A stretch of 64,000 bases of DNA, from contig JAIXMQ010000014.1 of NCBI GenBank assembly GCA_025716855.1, positions 417,001 to 481,000 on the forward strand, in the 5' to 3' direction. Origin of the DNA: Pilaira anomala. Lineage: Eukaryota; Mucoromycota; Mucoromycetes; Mucorales; Mucoraceae. Shown piece by piece: positions 25,045 through 38,013 of the stretch. The stretch's first letter is position 1; each line of letters begins with the position of its first letter. The notes under the pieces are model-generated. The model did no database searches and was not told where the DNA came from. It saw only the letters and a list, made by a program, of their open reading frames with translations. The position numbers and the translations under genes were made by a program.

Positions 25045-28000
25045 ATGGTAACTATAGCAAATCAAAGAAATCAGGATTTTATAGACTTCAACGCACTACA
25101 AGAATCCAGTCCTCTTAATTTTCAAGACGATTATAATAATTATGCATTTTCTATTCGTAAAAGAAAAAGTACAACATTTGTTTATCCTGCCTTTAAAAAT
25201 GATTCATTAGTCGAGTTAAAAGTCGGTGTTTTATTACCTTTCCATCAAAATGGTAATAATAAAACGAAAATCATGACGATGAGGTAAAAACAAAATGCAA
25301 TTAACTTTTCCATAATCAACTGTTTTACAAATGCCTATATATTTCAGTGGAATATCAGCTATCCGATTGGCTGTAGCTGAGATTAACACTCAAAATTTGA
25401 TTCCAGGTGCATACATTACCTTGGTAGAAAAAGATTCGTATCCTAGAGCAGTGGAAGGTCAAGCGGCCATCACACAAGCTGTATTTTCTGCCATCTCTTT
25501 GATTCAAGAAGGAGTTATTGGTGTAATTGGAGATGTATCTTCTTCTTGGACTTCATTATCAGCTTTAATGACAAGCACTCTTCAGATACCACAATGTTCG
25601 TTCTCTGCTATAGCAAGTAAGAAGTTTATGTCAGTTATAAATAAAATTAAGTCTAACTTTATTTTTACTAGCCTCATTATCTGATAAATCTCAATTCGGC
25701 TATTTCTTTAGAACGACACCTACAAATCTAATATTTTCTGATGCTGCCATGTCATTCGTGACAAGTCAAGGTTGGCCTGTCATGGGCGTACTTTATTCCG
25801 ACGATGACTTTGGTCAACAATGTAATAGTTATAATTACTGAATAAAGATATATAGATAGACTGATAGATATATCCCATCCTTACATAGTATCTGAAAATA
25901 TTGTGATGAAAGCTCGAGCAAACGGTATACATATCAAATCTTATCAAGCCTTTTATGATGAAGGACCTAAAAGTGATATAAAAACTTCAATCGACGCATT
26001 AGCTTCTACTGGAGTTCGAATCGTTTTTATAGCAGCAGAAAAATCTGCTCAGCTTGCAGCATTAACAGTAGCAGCACACCACGGATATATTAACAATAAC
26101 ACAGTGTGGATAACGATTGATACTGACGTCTCGGAATTATATAAATCTATCGAAAAGTTTAATAATATTATTGAACACAGAGTCAACAAAACTGACATCG
26201 TTCCTGAGATTTATAATGCCACATTAATTGATGAAATCCCTTCTGGAAATAAAGAGAAACAGATTCTAAAGAAACAATCTTTAAGCGATGTAATTGATCC
26301 AATCGAATATGCTGCGCGACTAACAAATTCTTTAATTCCCATTGATTATTACAACGTATTCTCTGGTGGTGTATTTTTGATTAATAACCTAAGAGAATTG
26401 AAAGGATATCCTCCGTTTGATCATTTTATAGACAAATGGTCTCATTTAAATTCATCTATGTAAGAAAATTTATTAACTAATATTGCTCCAAAATAGACAT
26501 GAAAAAAAATTAATAATATATATATTATATACATTTTTTGATAGATACCCATACAGCGGTCAGCCTAATATTACAAGCAACGAGGGATTAGCATATTCTT
26601 GTATGATGGTTATGGCCACCGGATTTAAAGAAACAATATATAACTCATCAATACGTGCAAAAAATTCTACCGAAATATTAACATTGTTAGCAGCCGGACA
26701 ACTTGGTTCACATCTTACACCTTCTGCATTTAATACTTCTTTCGTGGGGCCTGAAGGTCCTGTCATATTTGACCAAAACGGAGATATGGCTTCTGGGTAA
26801 CTTGTAAAAAGACAAAAAAGGCAAATTCGATTAACCTCTTGTTTATAATATTTATTTAGCAACTTCAAAATATACAACATTCAAAACGGAGCACAAATAG
26901 AAGTTGGAAAAATTATAGCTGGTAATCTGAACATGAGTTCTTTACCTATTTATCATGATGGCACAACAAAGGTATGTTCTAAAGTATTCATTACTATGTA
27001 TTAATATTAGTGATTTACTTACCGGATCATGTATACTTTTTTTGGGCTGGCTGATTTAAATTAGTATAGGTACCAACAGGTGTACCTGATCGAGTGTATC
27101 TTAATCCTGGGTACAGATCCCCTGTAACTATTGCAATATTAACTATTGCTTCGCTTGGAACCTTGCTTGCTTTACTTAGTATGGTTTTGGTACTAGTTTA
27201 TCGCAAACGAAAAGTTTTCAAGGCTTCAAGGTAGAAAAAAAAAGTCAGATAAAAATTTAATGATACATATCAACTTAATCTGCTCTTGCTTTTATGATAC
27301 AGTCCATTATTTTGTGTACTTGAATTAATTGGGTTTATATTAGCCTACATCTCTTTATTTTTCTTTGTCGGCTATCGATCAGAATTCAGTTGTACAATTA
27401 TTCCGATTACATTTCACTTGGGATATTCTCTTATTTTAGGGTAAGAAGCGATTTTGTTTTCATGGAAATTTCGGTTCTCACTCAATTCTTTTACACAGAA
27501 ACTTGATTGCAAAGAACTATCGTATTTACCGTATATTTAATAATATATTTATTGCCAGTACAGTTGTAACAGATATACAATTGTTAAAAGTATCAGGGTC
27601 AATATTTGCAGCAAATGCCGTAAGCATATACATATATTGATATTAATCAAAGATATAGATACCAAGAAACTAAACCTTACTTAGATTGTATTAGCTGTAT
27701 GGTTTGGTTCAAACACAGTATCAACAATCAATGTACCGGTCTCCAGAAATGCTTATTATATAGATTGCGCATTTGAAGGAACAAATCATCATATATTTGT
27801 TTCTATGTTGACCCTATTTGGCTCGTTACAATTAGTTTTAGCTACATTTCTTGCATTCAAGACACGATCTGTAGGAAGAAATTATTCAAAATACAGCGAA
27901 TATAAGCAAATAGGACTATCAGTTTAGTATGTTTTTTATTTTCTTTGTTTTAAATATTCAATTAATCAGTTATTCTTATATAGCAATATATTTTTTTCTG

Positions 28001-29464
28001 TCTTAATTGGTTTTATTATATTCTTTGTACCAACTACAGACTACTATACTCGTCATTATTTAACTGCTACCATGATTGTATGGGCTACAACATTTTCACT
28101 TTTGACTCTCTTCTTACCAAAATTACATGCATTTTTCCGACCTGAAAAGGAATCTAAAAATGATATAGGGAAGGCATCCGACTTAAGTGGCAGACAACGC
28201 ATAAACAGAAGAAATAATATAATTGGAGTATCAGATAATCAGGAAGACGAGAATCGAACTCCTTACCAATTTGGGCTTGATAATGACACCGAATGTGACA
28301 TGATGAGTTTAAATTATATGGTGAATAACTCGCAACATCCATTTATTGATTCAAAAGTTAAATTGAATAATATATCCAGAAAAGGTCGTATGCAAGGCGT
28401 AATGATGGAAGTACACGAGGTATATATAGAAGATTACTTTTATCTCTTCTTTTTTACTCTCTCTCTCTCTCTCTCTCTCCTGTATATTTAATTTTCTCCT
28501 TCTCTTTTTATAATGTATGTTAGGCTCAGGTACCAATTCAACACTTATTCAAGTATTTTCCTTATTTAGCTGCATGGGAAATGATGCAAATAGTTTTAAT
28601 GCCTGGTATAGCTTATTTTAGTTTCTTTTCAGTAAGTCATAGTCCCTTCTTTCTAGAGATTTACTAAAGAGCGGACTTTTTTGCCAATAGGAAAAATCAT
28701 ACAAAGGAAAAGTGTTTGCCTACTCTGGTGCATCTGTTGCTTCGGCTAAGCCAGGAGAATACATTCTAAAGGTACATGGCCTATCAATGAGCAATATTCT
28801 TATACAAGTAGAGTCAGAAAAAGACCTGATACAATGGAATTCATGGTTTAATGCTCGCATTGATTCTTCTACAGACCTTACTTCATCAAATTATTACCGA
28901 AACGAAAGGTTACAAGGTGAAACTTGCCTAGATCTAGTGGAGGTTAAGAAAAGCTTTGACAACGACACACATATGAAACCTATTTCAACAAATATTAAAC
29001 GTCTGACAAGACAGGTTAGATTAGACTCTGGTATCACAACCCATCGGTTGCTTGATGATAATGACGATTATGAAAGACGAGGAAGCGATATGACTGTGAC
29101 TACACTCAATAGCTGCTATAATCAACCTGCAGTTATATCATCAGAGTATGGTGTTGACGAAATTAATCACGCACGTCAGTTACAACAACAGCGACCAGAA
29201 ATGGCTTGTTCTGCAAGTATGATGCTAGGAAGTATTACAGATGAAGAACGTAGGCATACAGCACACGACCCACGCGTATCTTTTTATTCTTCGTTTGCTG
29301 GCTACTTATCAAACACTGAATTAGCAGATGTTTTGGATGGATCGCCAAACTCTGAGAGTACAATGGTTGCAGATCCACCCTTATCAAGTACTTCCGAAGA
29401 CAATAGCTACCATAGTATTAATAATAATAATCATAATTTTAATCATAATAATGCAGGCTCATAA
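25045..29464 (+). CDS. Class C G-protein-coupled receptor (GABA-B-like) with C-terminal PH-like domain
   Basis: Thirteen exons (25045-25283, 25348-25616, 25672-25821, 25889-26459, 26545-26796, 26860-26971, 27070-27230, 27303-27440, 27499-27619, 27685-27926, 27984-28419, 28524-28631, 28691-29464) give 1190 residues. Residues about 55-510 form a periplasmic-binding-type ANF_receptor domain (VELKVGVLLPFHQNG, GVIGVIGDVSSSWT, WPVMGVLYSDDDFG). Residues about 545-815 are a seven-helix class C core, including SSPLFCVLELIG-type (here ASRSPLFCVLELIG) and the conserved FLPKL after helix 7. Residues about 880-970 look like a PH domain (GKVFAYSGASVAS, then YILKVHGLS, ending in IQWNSWF). The tail is Ser/Asn-rich. 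Inferred role: plasma-membrane sensor of an amino-acid-like ligand. The start codon is uncertain because 25045 gives no signal peptide. Confidence 0.82.
28459..28479 (+). repeat. CT microsatellite in an intron
   Basis: (CT)n run of about 10 units inside the twelfth-exon-proximal intron (28420-28523) of the class C receptor gene, extending the polypyrimidine character of the intron. Confidence 0.8.
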
Positions 29465-29640
29465 AAACTTATAAATAAAATAATAAATGCTAAAATTTTT
29501 TAGATATATGTATTTAATAATAATATGTAAACACCTTTTTATATTTTATTAATGCTATTACTATTTTTTAATGTCATATGTATATTTTTACTGTTATTTT
29601 TTGTACAGATATAAGCAGAATTATATAGTTAACTATTGCT

Positions 29641-32067
29641 CTATAATCTTGCAATGCCGTTTTGGTCTATAGTCCAGTTAGCTTTTCCTTCGTGAATCAA
29701 AGGACGAATGTATTCTTGATAGCCTTCAGCTACTTTCGATTGGTTTATAGGTTCCTTCTCTGCCATATCTACCATCTTCTCATATACATTTCCCTCGTTC
29801 TCACCGAGGGCAGAGTTCAATAGATAATCAGGGAAATCAAACACATCCACAAGGGCAACAACATCAGGACGAATTGTCTTAAGAATTTGGATTAATTGTT
29901 TCTTAACCATAATAGCTTGATCAGGTAATAAATATCCAGAAGTTAAGAAATCGGCCGCTTCTTGATCCAATGTAGAGAGACAGAATAAAACCGCAACACG
30001 TTGTAATACTAAACCCATCTTTTCAGATAAATTACTGTTAAAGACAGATTGAATGAAGTTAGAGACCATTAGTAGTTGGCAATGAGCACGAGAGATTCGA
30101 AAGATATCAACCAACATGTCGTTCCAGCTAATTTGGTCTACATCAATAGCATGTACTGCTTTATCAATTAAAAATGCTGCACGGAACTTAAATGCTGATA
30201 GAAGTATTTCAGGATTACTGAGATCTTGTTCTGATGTAAATGGACATTTTGCTTGAGAATTTGAGAGATATTCTAAGATATACTCAGAGGAGAACGTCGA
30301 GTTTTTTTGAGAGATTTTGCCGGCACGAACTGAGCGCATAGTCTTGAGTAAGTAGCGAGCAGTTTGTTGAGTTAATAAGTAATTATCCCCTTCCCACTAA
30401 AATGACAAAAAAAAAACAAAATTAATACTACAAAACTTTTTTTCTTAGAAAACAAAAGTATTTACCGTGACTTTAGGCAAATAGTCTTGATAGAATTGAC
30501 CAAGACCAGAGAATAAAGAGTAACCGTGGCCACCACAAGCACGTCTGCATTCTTCGATTGCGTTTACTGCCAAAGTAGTGGTCAAACTCTTTAAACCAGA
30601 AGAGGAAGCATGAAGATCTGCCAAATATGAAAAATCACCTTGCGCCATTTTTTCTTGATTTTCATAATACATGCGATGCATTTCTTGTCCAGTAAAATGA
30701 CACGCATAAGCTTGTGCTATAATTGGGAACAATCTATATTGTTGCATAGTGTAATCCAAAACTGGTGTTTCGACAGTTTTAATAGACCCGTCAGATAAAG
30801 TGATCTTTTTAGGGTTACCAGCGTCCGAACCTTGACTACGAATAGCAGAGTACCGAATGGCAATGGTGGCAGCCCTTGCGAGTACAACACGGGATTCTAT
30901 TAAAAAAAAAACTATGTTATTCATAAGTCTATTTTATCCATTTTTCTTTCTCTTACCAAGCACGATATTGGCTCGGACAAATACCATAGTACCGTACGCT
31001 AATTTAGCATTAGGGGGCGTTTTATACTCACCTGTTACTTTGTCAATACTTGAGTAACGAGCCAAGAACGCGATATGTGGCACATGAAAGTTGTTAAATA
31101 AAATAAACCCGTTATCTACCGTATTGAACCCAAACTTTGGCCCAATATCACCTACAGTTATGCCATCTAAAGGTTCATGATTTTCCAAGTTTCTAATTTG
31201 CACGATAAACGGATGAGGACCATGATCTTTTCCTTGACTAATAAGACGTGCCATCACAATAGCATGATTAGCTGCAACACCTAAACCACCAATCCACCAT
31301 TTGGAGGAAGTCAAAGTAGGAGAATTAAAAACAAAAGTCTGAGTTTCTGGTTGATATGTAGCGGTCGTTTCCAATCCTCGCACATTAGACCCGTGTCCCA
31401 ACTATAAAAAACCCTCCATTCTTAGTTTAGTCCATTTTATTTATTTGTTTATGTTTACCTCTGTTTGTGCGTAACATCCTATAATTTCGTGTCGAATGGC
31501 TGGTTCCAGGTACAGCTTTTTCTGTTCATCGGTTCCCTGATTTGCAATTGTAGGCATAAACATACTTCTATGAAGGCGAAACTATAGGAGAGTAATAATA
31601 CAGAGTGAGATTTAAACACCAGTTATTTGTGAAAGTAACTTACAGCACTAGGTTCGTCAAACAAGAATTCTGCAATGCCAAACTCTTGGTCATTCCATTT
31701 GTGAATTCTACAACATTCCATAAAAAAACCCAATATGCTTTAATATTATTTTTCTTTCTCTTTATCTCTCAGACTGATACATGAAATATTATATTTACCT
31801 CGTAAGTTCGGCTAAGCGTCTAGCACTAGCTAAAGACTTCTTAAATCGAACATCTCTACCATTATAATAACGGTGCGATTTATCACCAAGGATTGGATCT
31901 GCTTGAAGGATTTGAAGAATACTATCTCTGGATTTTAAATACTCTTCACCATAAATAAATTTTGTTAAATCCTTTGAATTAAAAGTAGCTTTATTGCGTT
32001 CTTGTTTCAACACAGTGGGCCCTTGAGGTTCAATGGGTTTTAAGTGTTTTGGAAATTGTACAGCCAT
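29641..32067 (-). CDS. Peroxisomal acyl-CoA oxidase
   Basis: Six exons (32067-31799, 31707-31644, 31581-31459, 31401-30957, 30896-30466, 30396-29641) give 695 residues, typical for the family. Recognisable acyl-CoA oxidase features include CYAQTELGHGSNVRGLETTA, SSKWWIGGLG, DIGPKFGFNTVDNGF, AVNAIEECRRACGGHGYS and WEGDNYLLTQQTARYL, which build the FAD and substrate sites. The C-terminus is Ala-Arg-Leu, a good PTS1 peroxisomal signal. Reaction: oxidation of acyl-CoA to trans-2-enoyl-CoA with H2O2 release, the first step of peroxisomal beta-oxidation. It is convergent with the receptor gene (176 bp between stops) and lies 166 bp downstream of PAF1 on the same strand. The start at 32067 is the first ATG in frame. 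Confidence 0.93.
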
Positions 32068-32233
32068 AGTAATTTTATTTTGCCTCAAAAAAGAAATAAG
32101 TAAAAAAGAAAGAATATGTCTTTAAATATATTTTTTAAAATACAAAATCACACGACATCACTCATTTCCCCACAATTAAATAGATTACTATAACGAATTA
32201 ATTCGGTGATACTTTTACCCAATTTATTTTTTC

Positions 32234-33596
32234 TTAATCTTTTGTATAAGTTACTGTCAAAACATTTGGTTTCTCATAATCGTCCAAATATCTCAATTTT
32301 GCACTCTGTTATAGCGTATTAGTATTTAAATAAATAGAAATAATTTATCAATATGTATATATATATATATATATATATTACCTGTGCTCTCTTCTTGCGA
32401 ACAACCATCTTGCCTCTAATAGGACAATATACAGCCCTTTCGCCGTTATCATCGTTATGAATAGAAATCAACAAATACTTTGTACCAGATCCAGCATCAT
32501 TTTTATATTCATAATCACGTACAGCGTTGTATGTCAATGGCTAAAAGAAAACAATTGAGTTGATTTACTCACTTATTTATAATAATATAATTTACCTCTT
32601 CTGTTAAGCCTTCCATTGGGTTTTCTTTTTGTCGTACCAGTCTCTTTGTACTCTCACCATCGGGTAAGAACCAGACCAGGTAAGTATCATCAGGATCATG
32701 AGGATTTACCATAGGTCTCAAAATACCACGATCAGTAGCGTCTGTTTCTGAAGGGCGAGGTCGTTTTTCACCTTGTTCATTGTTCGATGCCATAGCTTTT
32801 CTTTTTGCCACTCTACCTTCATCAGCGGGTTCAGCACTGAATTGTCCAATTGTATAGATATTTTCCCAACACTCCATGTCTGGTAATAAAGGGATAATTT
32901 TCTTAGCTTTAGATTTTGTTTGTGGATGTGTCAAGTTAGCAGGAAGAGGTTTGAATGTATTTTCTACGCCGTTCAACTGATCTTCAAGTGTTGAGTAATT
33001 ACGCTTCTTAGCCGAAGCAGCAGACATTGCAAATTTACTTTCAACGCCTTCTTTACGGTTGGAAACACCACGCGTTTCTTGGGCAATATATTCAGAACGA
33101 CGTAACCAAGTAACATTTGGTTTTCTGGTGTACATGCCGGTCGTATCAGGTCCTTCTCTCGGTGCTGTTAATAGTATTTTATCCTCTTCTGCGACTTCTT
33201 CAACAAGTCTAGTGACTGATTGAAAATATATATATATATATTAGAACGCCTTTAGTCTATTTCATTTTACTTATTTCGCTCACCTTCTTCAGGATTAGTT
33301 TCCATTGCATCTAAATAATCAACTAAGGCTTTATCGAACGGAATCGAAGCACTTTGGTCCATTATTAAAGAATAAGGTGTCTGCTCAATTAAACTGGTTG
33401 ATTGATATGGAATATGGCGTTCAACCAGTGATGGAATGGTCAACATTTTTGGTGCGTATGGTACTGGTGGAAGTACATTGCGGTATCTTACACGACAAAT
33501 GTAATCGGAGCGAAACTTGCTAATATAAGCAGCAAAATATATTAGGATTATATTTATAAGTATTCCAGTTTATCTCTCCTACCTTTTCGATGACAT
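32234..33596 (-). CDS. PAF1: PAF1 complex subunit Paf1
   Basis: Five exons (33596-33583, 33519-33284, 33215-32596, 32540-32382, 32305-32234) give 366 residues. The first coding exon is 14 nt. The N-terminal Paf1 motif SDYICRVRYRNVLPPVPYAPK matches the family phrase around RVKYxNxLPxxPFxPK, followed by LTIPSLVERHIPYQSTSLI-type sequence. Later segments also fit Paf1: YTRKPNVTWLRRSEYIAQE, DRGILRPMVNPHDPDDTYLVWFLPDG and LTYNAVRDYEYK. Role: scaffold of the Paf1 complex in RNA polymerase II elongation and co-transcriptional histone modification. It lacks the long acidic C-terminal tail of animal PAF1. Intron 4 carries a TA microsatellite (about 32357-32378). Confidence 0.9.
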
Positions 33597-34141
33597 GTTA
33601 TTATTATATGTTAAAGATGGAAGAACGCTACGAAGATAAATGAAAGGAAAAATTGAGAGCTTTGCGAAGGGGACGAATGAACGTCACAGAAATCCTTTTC
33701 ACAGCCAATAAAACTGATACGAATCCAAAGTTTATCTCACTATTACTGCCTACTTTTCTTGTTAATCCCTTTTGTCTGCCTGTCTTTACAATATATGCCA
33801 ACAAATCATTGATAGCTTAAGTCGTGGGTGACGTTTTTCAAATACATGTCAAATATAAGTAAGATAGTAGTTAATAACAGAAGTAAACATAACATATATA
33901 TCACAGAGGTATAAATCAAGTAAATATTAGCAATTTGACGTGATTTTACAATCAATACTCAATTAGACAAAGGGAGATATTAGCTTACTGCGTATCTATT
34001 CAATTATTGCATCAACACTTATTTTCAAACTATCCACGTGACATGAAGGTTAATCAAAATCGGAGATTGGTGGATTGCCCCACTGTATAATTCAGCGCGT
34101 TTCTCCAAAGAGCTCTTTTTTTGTTTTCGAACTTTTTCATA
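33597..34141. promoter_or_regulatory. Divergent intergenic region, PAF1 / Asterix
   Basis: About 545 bp between divergent start codons. AT-rich, no repeat or RNA gene recognised. It must contain both promoters. Confidence 0.5.
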
Positions 34142-34668
34142 ATGTCATCATCTAAAGCAGATCCCCGCAGCGAAGAGAAAGTTGTACCTTTCCATCTCCC
34201 TTCAAAGAATGTACAAGAGGATGAATACAACAGTATGTTGGCTACCTTTGTTGGTGAGTATTAAATGATTTTTTCTTCTTCTGTTCAAGCAACTTATTTA
34301 TTTTTCACTTAAACAGCTATGGCTGGTATTATGACTAGAGTAAATAAAAAAAAAATCAATGAAATTCATGAATACGTATAATAAGATAGCTGACGTAACA
34401 ATTTTGATAGAATCGTTTTAAAATCATTCCTTGGGTTGCCGCTTACTTTGGTCTCGTTGCAATTTTAAATAACAGAAAGACACAGAAGTCCAAGGACTCA
34501 ATGGGTAGCAGTGGTTCTATGTAAGTTGTGATATATAAAGAAGTATCTAGTATGTGTCATTAATTAGGAAACAGGCTTGCTTTTGTTTCACTTTTCACTT
34601 ATTATCTCAATGTATATTTTGTAAACAAACGAGCAATGGATCCTACTACTTCTGGCGAAGGACTTTAG
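34142..34668 (+). CDS. WDR83OS: PAT complex subunit Asterix homologue (ER membrane protein)
   Basis: Four exons (34142-34253, 34317-34339, 34411-34520, 34575-34668) give 112 residues. The protein has a hydrophilic start (ADPRSEEKVVPFHLPS), then three hydrophobic segments: LATFVAMAGIMTR, IIPWVAAYFGLVAILNNR and AFVSLFTYYLNVYFVNK. This is the length and topology of Asterix (WDR83OS), which with CCDC47 forms the PAT chaperone for multi-pass membrane proteins at the ribosome translocon. DPR near the N-terminus, the W-V-A-Y core and the N-x-R before the last helix are shared. One exon is only 23 nt. Confidence 0.78.
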
Positions 34669-34817
34669 TATAACAAAACTATCAATATTCACTTTTTACA
34701 AAACCAAACACTCATTTTTCTGATATCTGTAATAATAAACATAATCACTGACAAGCGATATTCACCATTTAATTGGGACAAATTCAAGTCGTGTGTAACA
34801 ATTGTTTAATAAATAAT

Positions 34818-36737
34818 TTATTGACGTTTTTCAACATAAACCTTCATACCATCTTTCATTGGTAAGGTCAAAGAAATGTCGTATGTAATGTTTTGTCCAG
34901 GGACTAGCTTGAATGTATACCGCTTTAATAACATGGCAATACAAACAAGTGCTTCAAGTGTAGCCAAATTTTGTCCTGTAGATATGTATAAAAAAAAACG
35001 TAAGTATTATGTGCATTCATATTTTCTAATATAACATACCAAGGCAGACACGAGGACCGGCATGGAAAGCAGACCATTTACCGGCAGATTCACGACGTAA
35101 CCCTCCTTCTTCATTGATCCATCTTTCAGGGTAGAACTCTCTGGCATTTTCTCCCCAAAGTTGTTTACTTCTTCCTTGAGAGTAAGGACTCCAGTTAACG
35201 TAGTATCCAGCTTTAATTATAGTTCCATCAGGGAAAACATCATCTTCAAGAGCATATTTTTGATTACCAGGCACTGAAGGGTATAATCGAAGGGTTTCGT
35301 AAAAGCTAAACAATCATAAATTAGAACCTATATACTATCTAAAAGATAGAGAAAGGAAAAGGTGTATGACTTACACAGCATGAAGGTAAGGCATGTTACT
35401 AATAATTTCATAAAGAGCAGGTGAATTACTTTCGTCATCGTCTGAAATTTTATCGCTAATCTCTTCTAATATTTTCTCCTCGACTCGAGGCTGTAAAGCT
35501 AATTCATAAAACAACCAAGAAAGGGCCTGTGCAGTTGTATCACGCCCAGCAATAATAAAGTTCAAAACGGTGTCACGGAGTTCAACATCATTTAGCTTTT
35601 CTCCGTGCTCATTCACAGTATCCATAAAACGGGAGAGCAAATCTTTATGTCCAGTATGACCCTCAGCAATTTCTTTACGTCTCTTGGAAATAATATCGGC
35701 AGCAAATGAATCGATAGCATTTAAATGATCTTTGGTTGACATCTTCCAAGGTACAAAATATTTGGTAAAGGCTTCATTTAAAGGCATAAAAGGGTTAGTG
35801 AATCGTGCCATACCTAAACGCTGAAGGTGATCAAATGACTCTGCAAAGGAATTCTTTTCTTTTTTAAGGAGTGTATCCAGTTGTACACCAAAACCAAGGC
35901 TGTCAGAAATGAAGGATTTAGTTGTTTTCTTTTACGCTTAAAAAAAAAACTGGGTCTAAACTTACAAAACAAAAGAATCCAAGGTAAATTTAAACATTGT
36001 TTCGTGAAAATCCACAATGGTTCCATCTTCAGATGCTTTGTCTAAAATATGATCACACATTACACGCATTTCTTTGACAAAGACACTGGAAAGAAAAATG
36101 TTTGATTAATTGTTCGTTTCTAACTATATAATTAAATTTACTCACTCTGTAAATTCATCTCTAAAATTTTTGACATTAAAAATATGACTAGCAGTTTTTC
36201 TTTGGTATCTCCAAATTTCACCATTGGCATTAAAGATACCATTACCGAGAAGTTCCTGGAGTGAGCTATTGAATTTAGGCCCTTTAAGATAATTTTTAAA
36301 GTTGCCTGCATAAAAAAGAAAATAAGTTGGTAACCAAAAACGGTAAAAAAAAAATTATGTAATAAATACCTCTTAAAATGTGGTCCACGTTTTGAGGATC
36401 AATAGTCATAACAGCAGTGGGATTACCAAATGCGGCATTTGTTCTACAATAAGAACGGTTAGACAATAATAATATACACTCAATAAAATACTTACAATGT
36501 GAGAGTATCAAGTTTTTCAAATGAATCCAGCATAAAATCATGTAAACGATATAAATTTCCCAACAAGGGAATAAGGTTACCGAGAATAGGTTGTCCTTTT
36601 ACATATGGGATACCTTCAGGATGCTCATAAAAAATTGGGCGATCATTATATTTCATTGTAATAAGGGCTGCGACTGTTGTCACAGCAGCACTTGCCATTG
36701 CAATATTTTGCACTGTAGAATTATTGCTAAGAGACAT
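34818..36737 (-). CDS. Cytochrome P450 (second), fatty-acid-hydroxylase-like
   Basis: Seven exons (36737-36496, 36443-36370, 36305-36146, 36085-35966, 35899-35375, 35305-35040, 34975-34818) give 514 residues. N-terminal hydrophobic helix (about 11-28), then GIPYVKGQPILGNL. I-helix AGRDTTAQALSW (from 316), K-helix ETLR (377-380), EFYPERW, and heme loop FHAGPRVCLG (454-463) with the Cys ligand at 461. AGRDTT and FxAGPRxCLG are typical of the CYP4/CYP52/CYP86 fatty-acid omega-hydroxylase clan, so a lipid substrate is the best inference. It differs clearly from the P450 at 16-18 kb, so the two are not a recent duplicate pair. Convergent with Asterix (149 bp). Confidence 0.87.
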
Positions 36738-38013
36738 GGATTTTGATTATCTTTTTTTTTTTGTGAGAAAATTTTTTGAAAGGAAAAGAAAGAAACAATT
36801 AAACCGTTCTTTTTATATTTTATTCTTCAAACTATAATTTAAAAGTCAGTGAGCTCATGAACTCCTAATATAGAAAATAAACGATTATTTCCAACATTGC
36901 TTCATACCTCATATAAAAAATGGTTACAGCTATTTCATTCAAATCTAGAGTAAAAATAAACAGACAGTTGATACAATATTTGAAAAGAGTTGTTGCATAG
37001 TAATATATATAAAAACTGGCGATATAACTCTTGTTATTCTGAAACTATTCTTTTTTTATTTTTTGGGCGTCTAATATATTCAAGTATATGTGTATATATC
37101 TTATCGATCGTTTGTTACTAAGATAAAAAAAAACCTTTATAGCCCCGCTTTTATATGTTGTAGTTATGGTTTATCCGAAACTTATTTGTAAAGGAATTCT
37201 CAAACTTGTAGTTACACGGTGTACCAATGATAGTTTCCACAAGTGTGTTATTATTATACAGCAACTGTAGAAATCCGGGAATCGAACAAGTATAATATAG
37301 TTGTCTCCTGTATACATCATGAAGTAAGATCAACCAATATATTTCGAAGAATTGGATAAACACCTATACCTTTAAAAAAAAGCTGTTACCTATGTGTTGC
37401 ATTGTGTGAAAGTGATAAAATTAATGAAATTCGTTTAAGGTTACACTGTTATGAAATGCAATGCTGTTGATATTTAGTGCAACAAAGTACATAGTTTATA
37501 CGCTTTTTTGAAGCAAGTGATTTGAGTAAAATAATAATAACTTATCAAACGCAAACCCCCACTAAAGTGCGAAACTTCAACTTTGGTTAGCTTATTGCTT
37601 TGATTAGTCGACAGTTTGTCATAAAGAGATCCCTGAACTACTTATTTCCGGCTCGTCTTGTTCCTTGATGTGTATCAGCTGAAATAATCAAGAGTTGGGT
37701 ATCTGGTTTTATTAGAGAAGAATCTAAGCACTTAAAGATCCTGTAATTGCTCTTGATAATACCATTTATTCTTATTTTATGTTCTTTTAAAGGTAGTATT
37801 TGAAAGGTTATTAAAGATAAAACGAATATCCTTTTTTTTTTAGCATTAATTATCATCATATTCCAGAAAATATCTGGGAGTTGGTTGATTCCGTAAAAAT
37901 GTCGTAAATGCCACATACCCCGAGTCAATAATTTAGTAACTATTAATTTAGCTTTGGATATGTAAACAGTTTTTATTTATTCAAATTTATTAATTTCTAT
38001 TACATAAACGAGT
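36738..38013. other. Intergenic, no gene recognised
   Basis: AT-rich DNA upstream of the P450. A minus-strand open frame at 37638-37928 (96 codons, non-ATG first codon) has fairly varied residues but no recognisable domain; it may be decayed coding DNA. Nothing else stands out. Confidence 0.5.

Noticed and set aside
37268..37300. GGGAATCGAAC sequence resembling a reverse tRNA B box
   Set aside because: The flanking bases cannot form a T stem, and no acceptor stem or anticodon arm fits around it.
37638..37928. 96-codon minus-strand open frame
   Set aside because: Varied composition but begins with a non-ATG codon, shows no domain and has no supporting splice structure; left as possible relic only.
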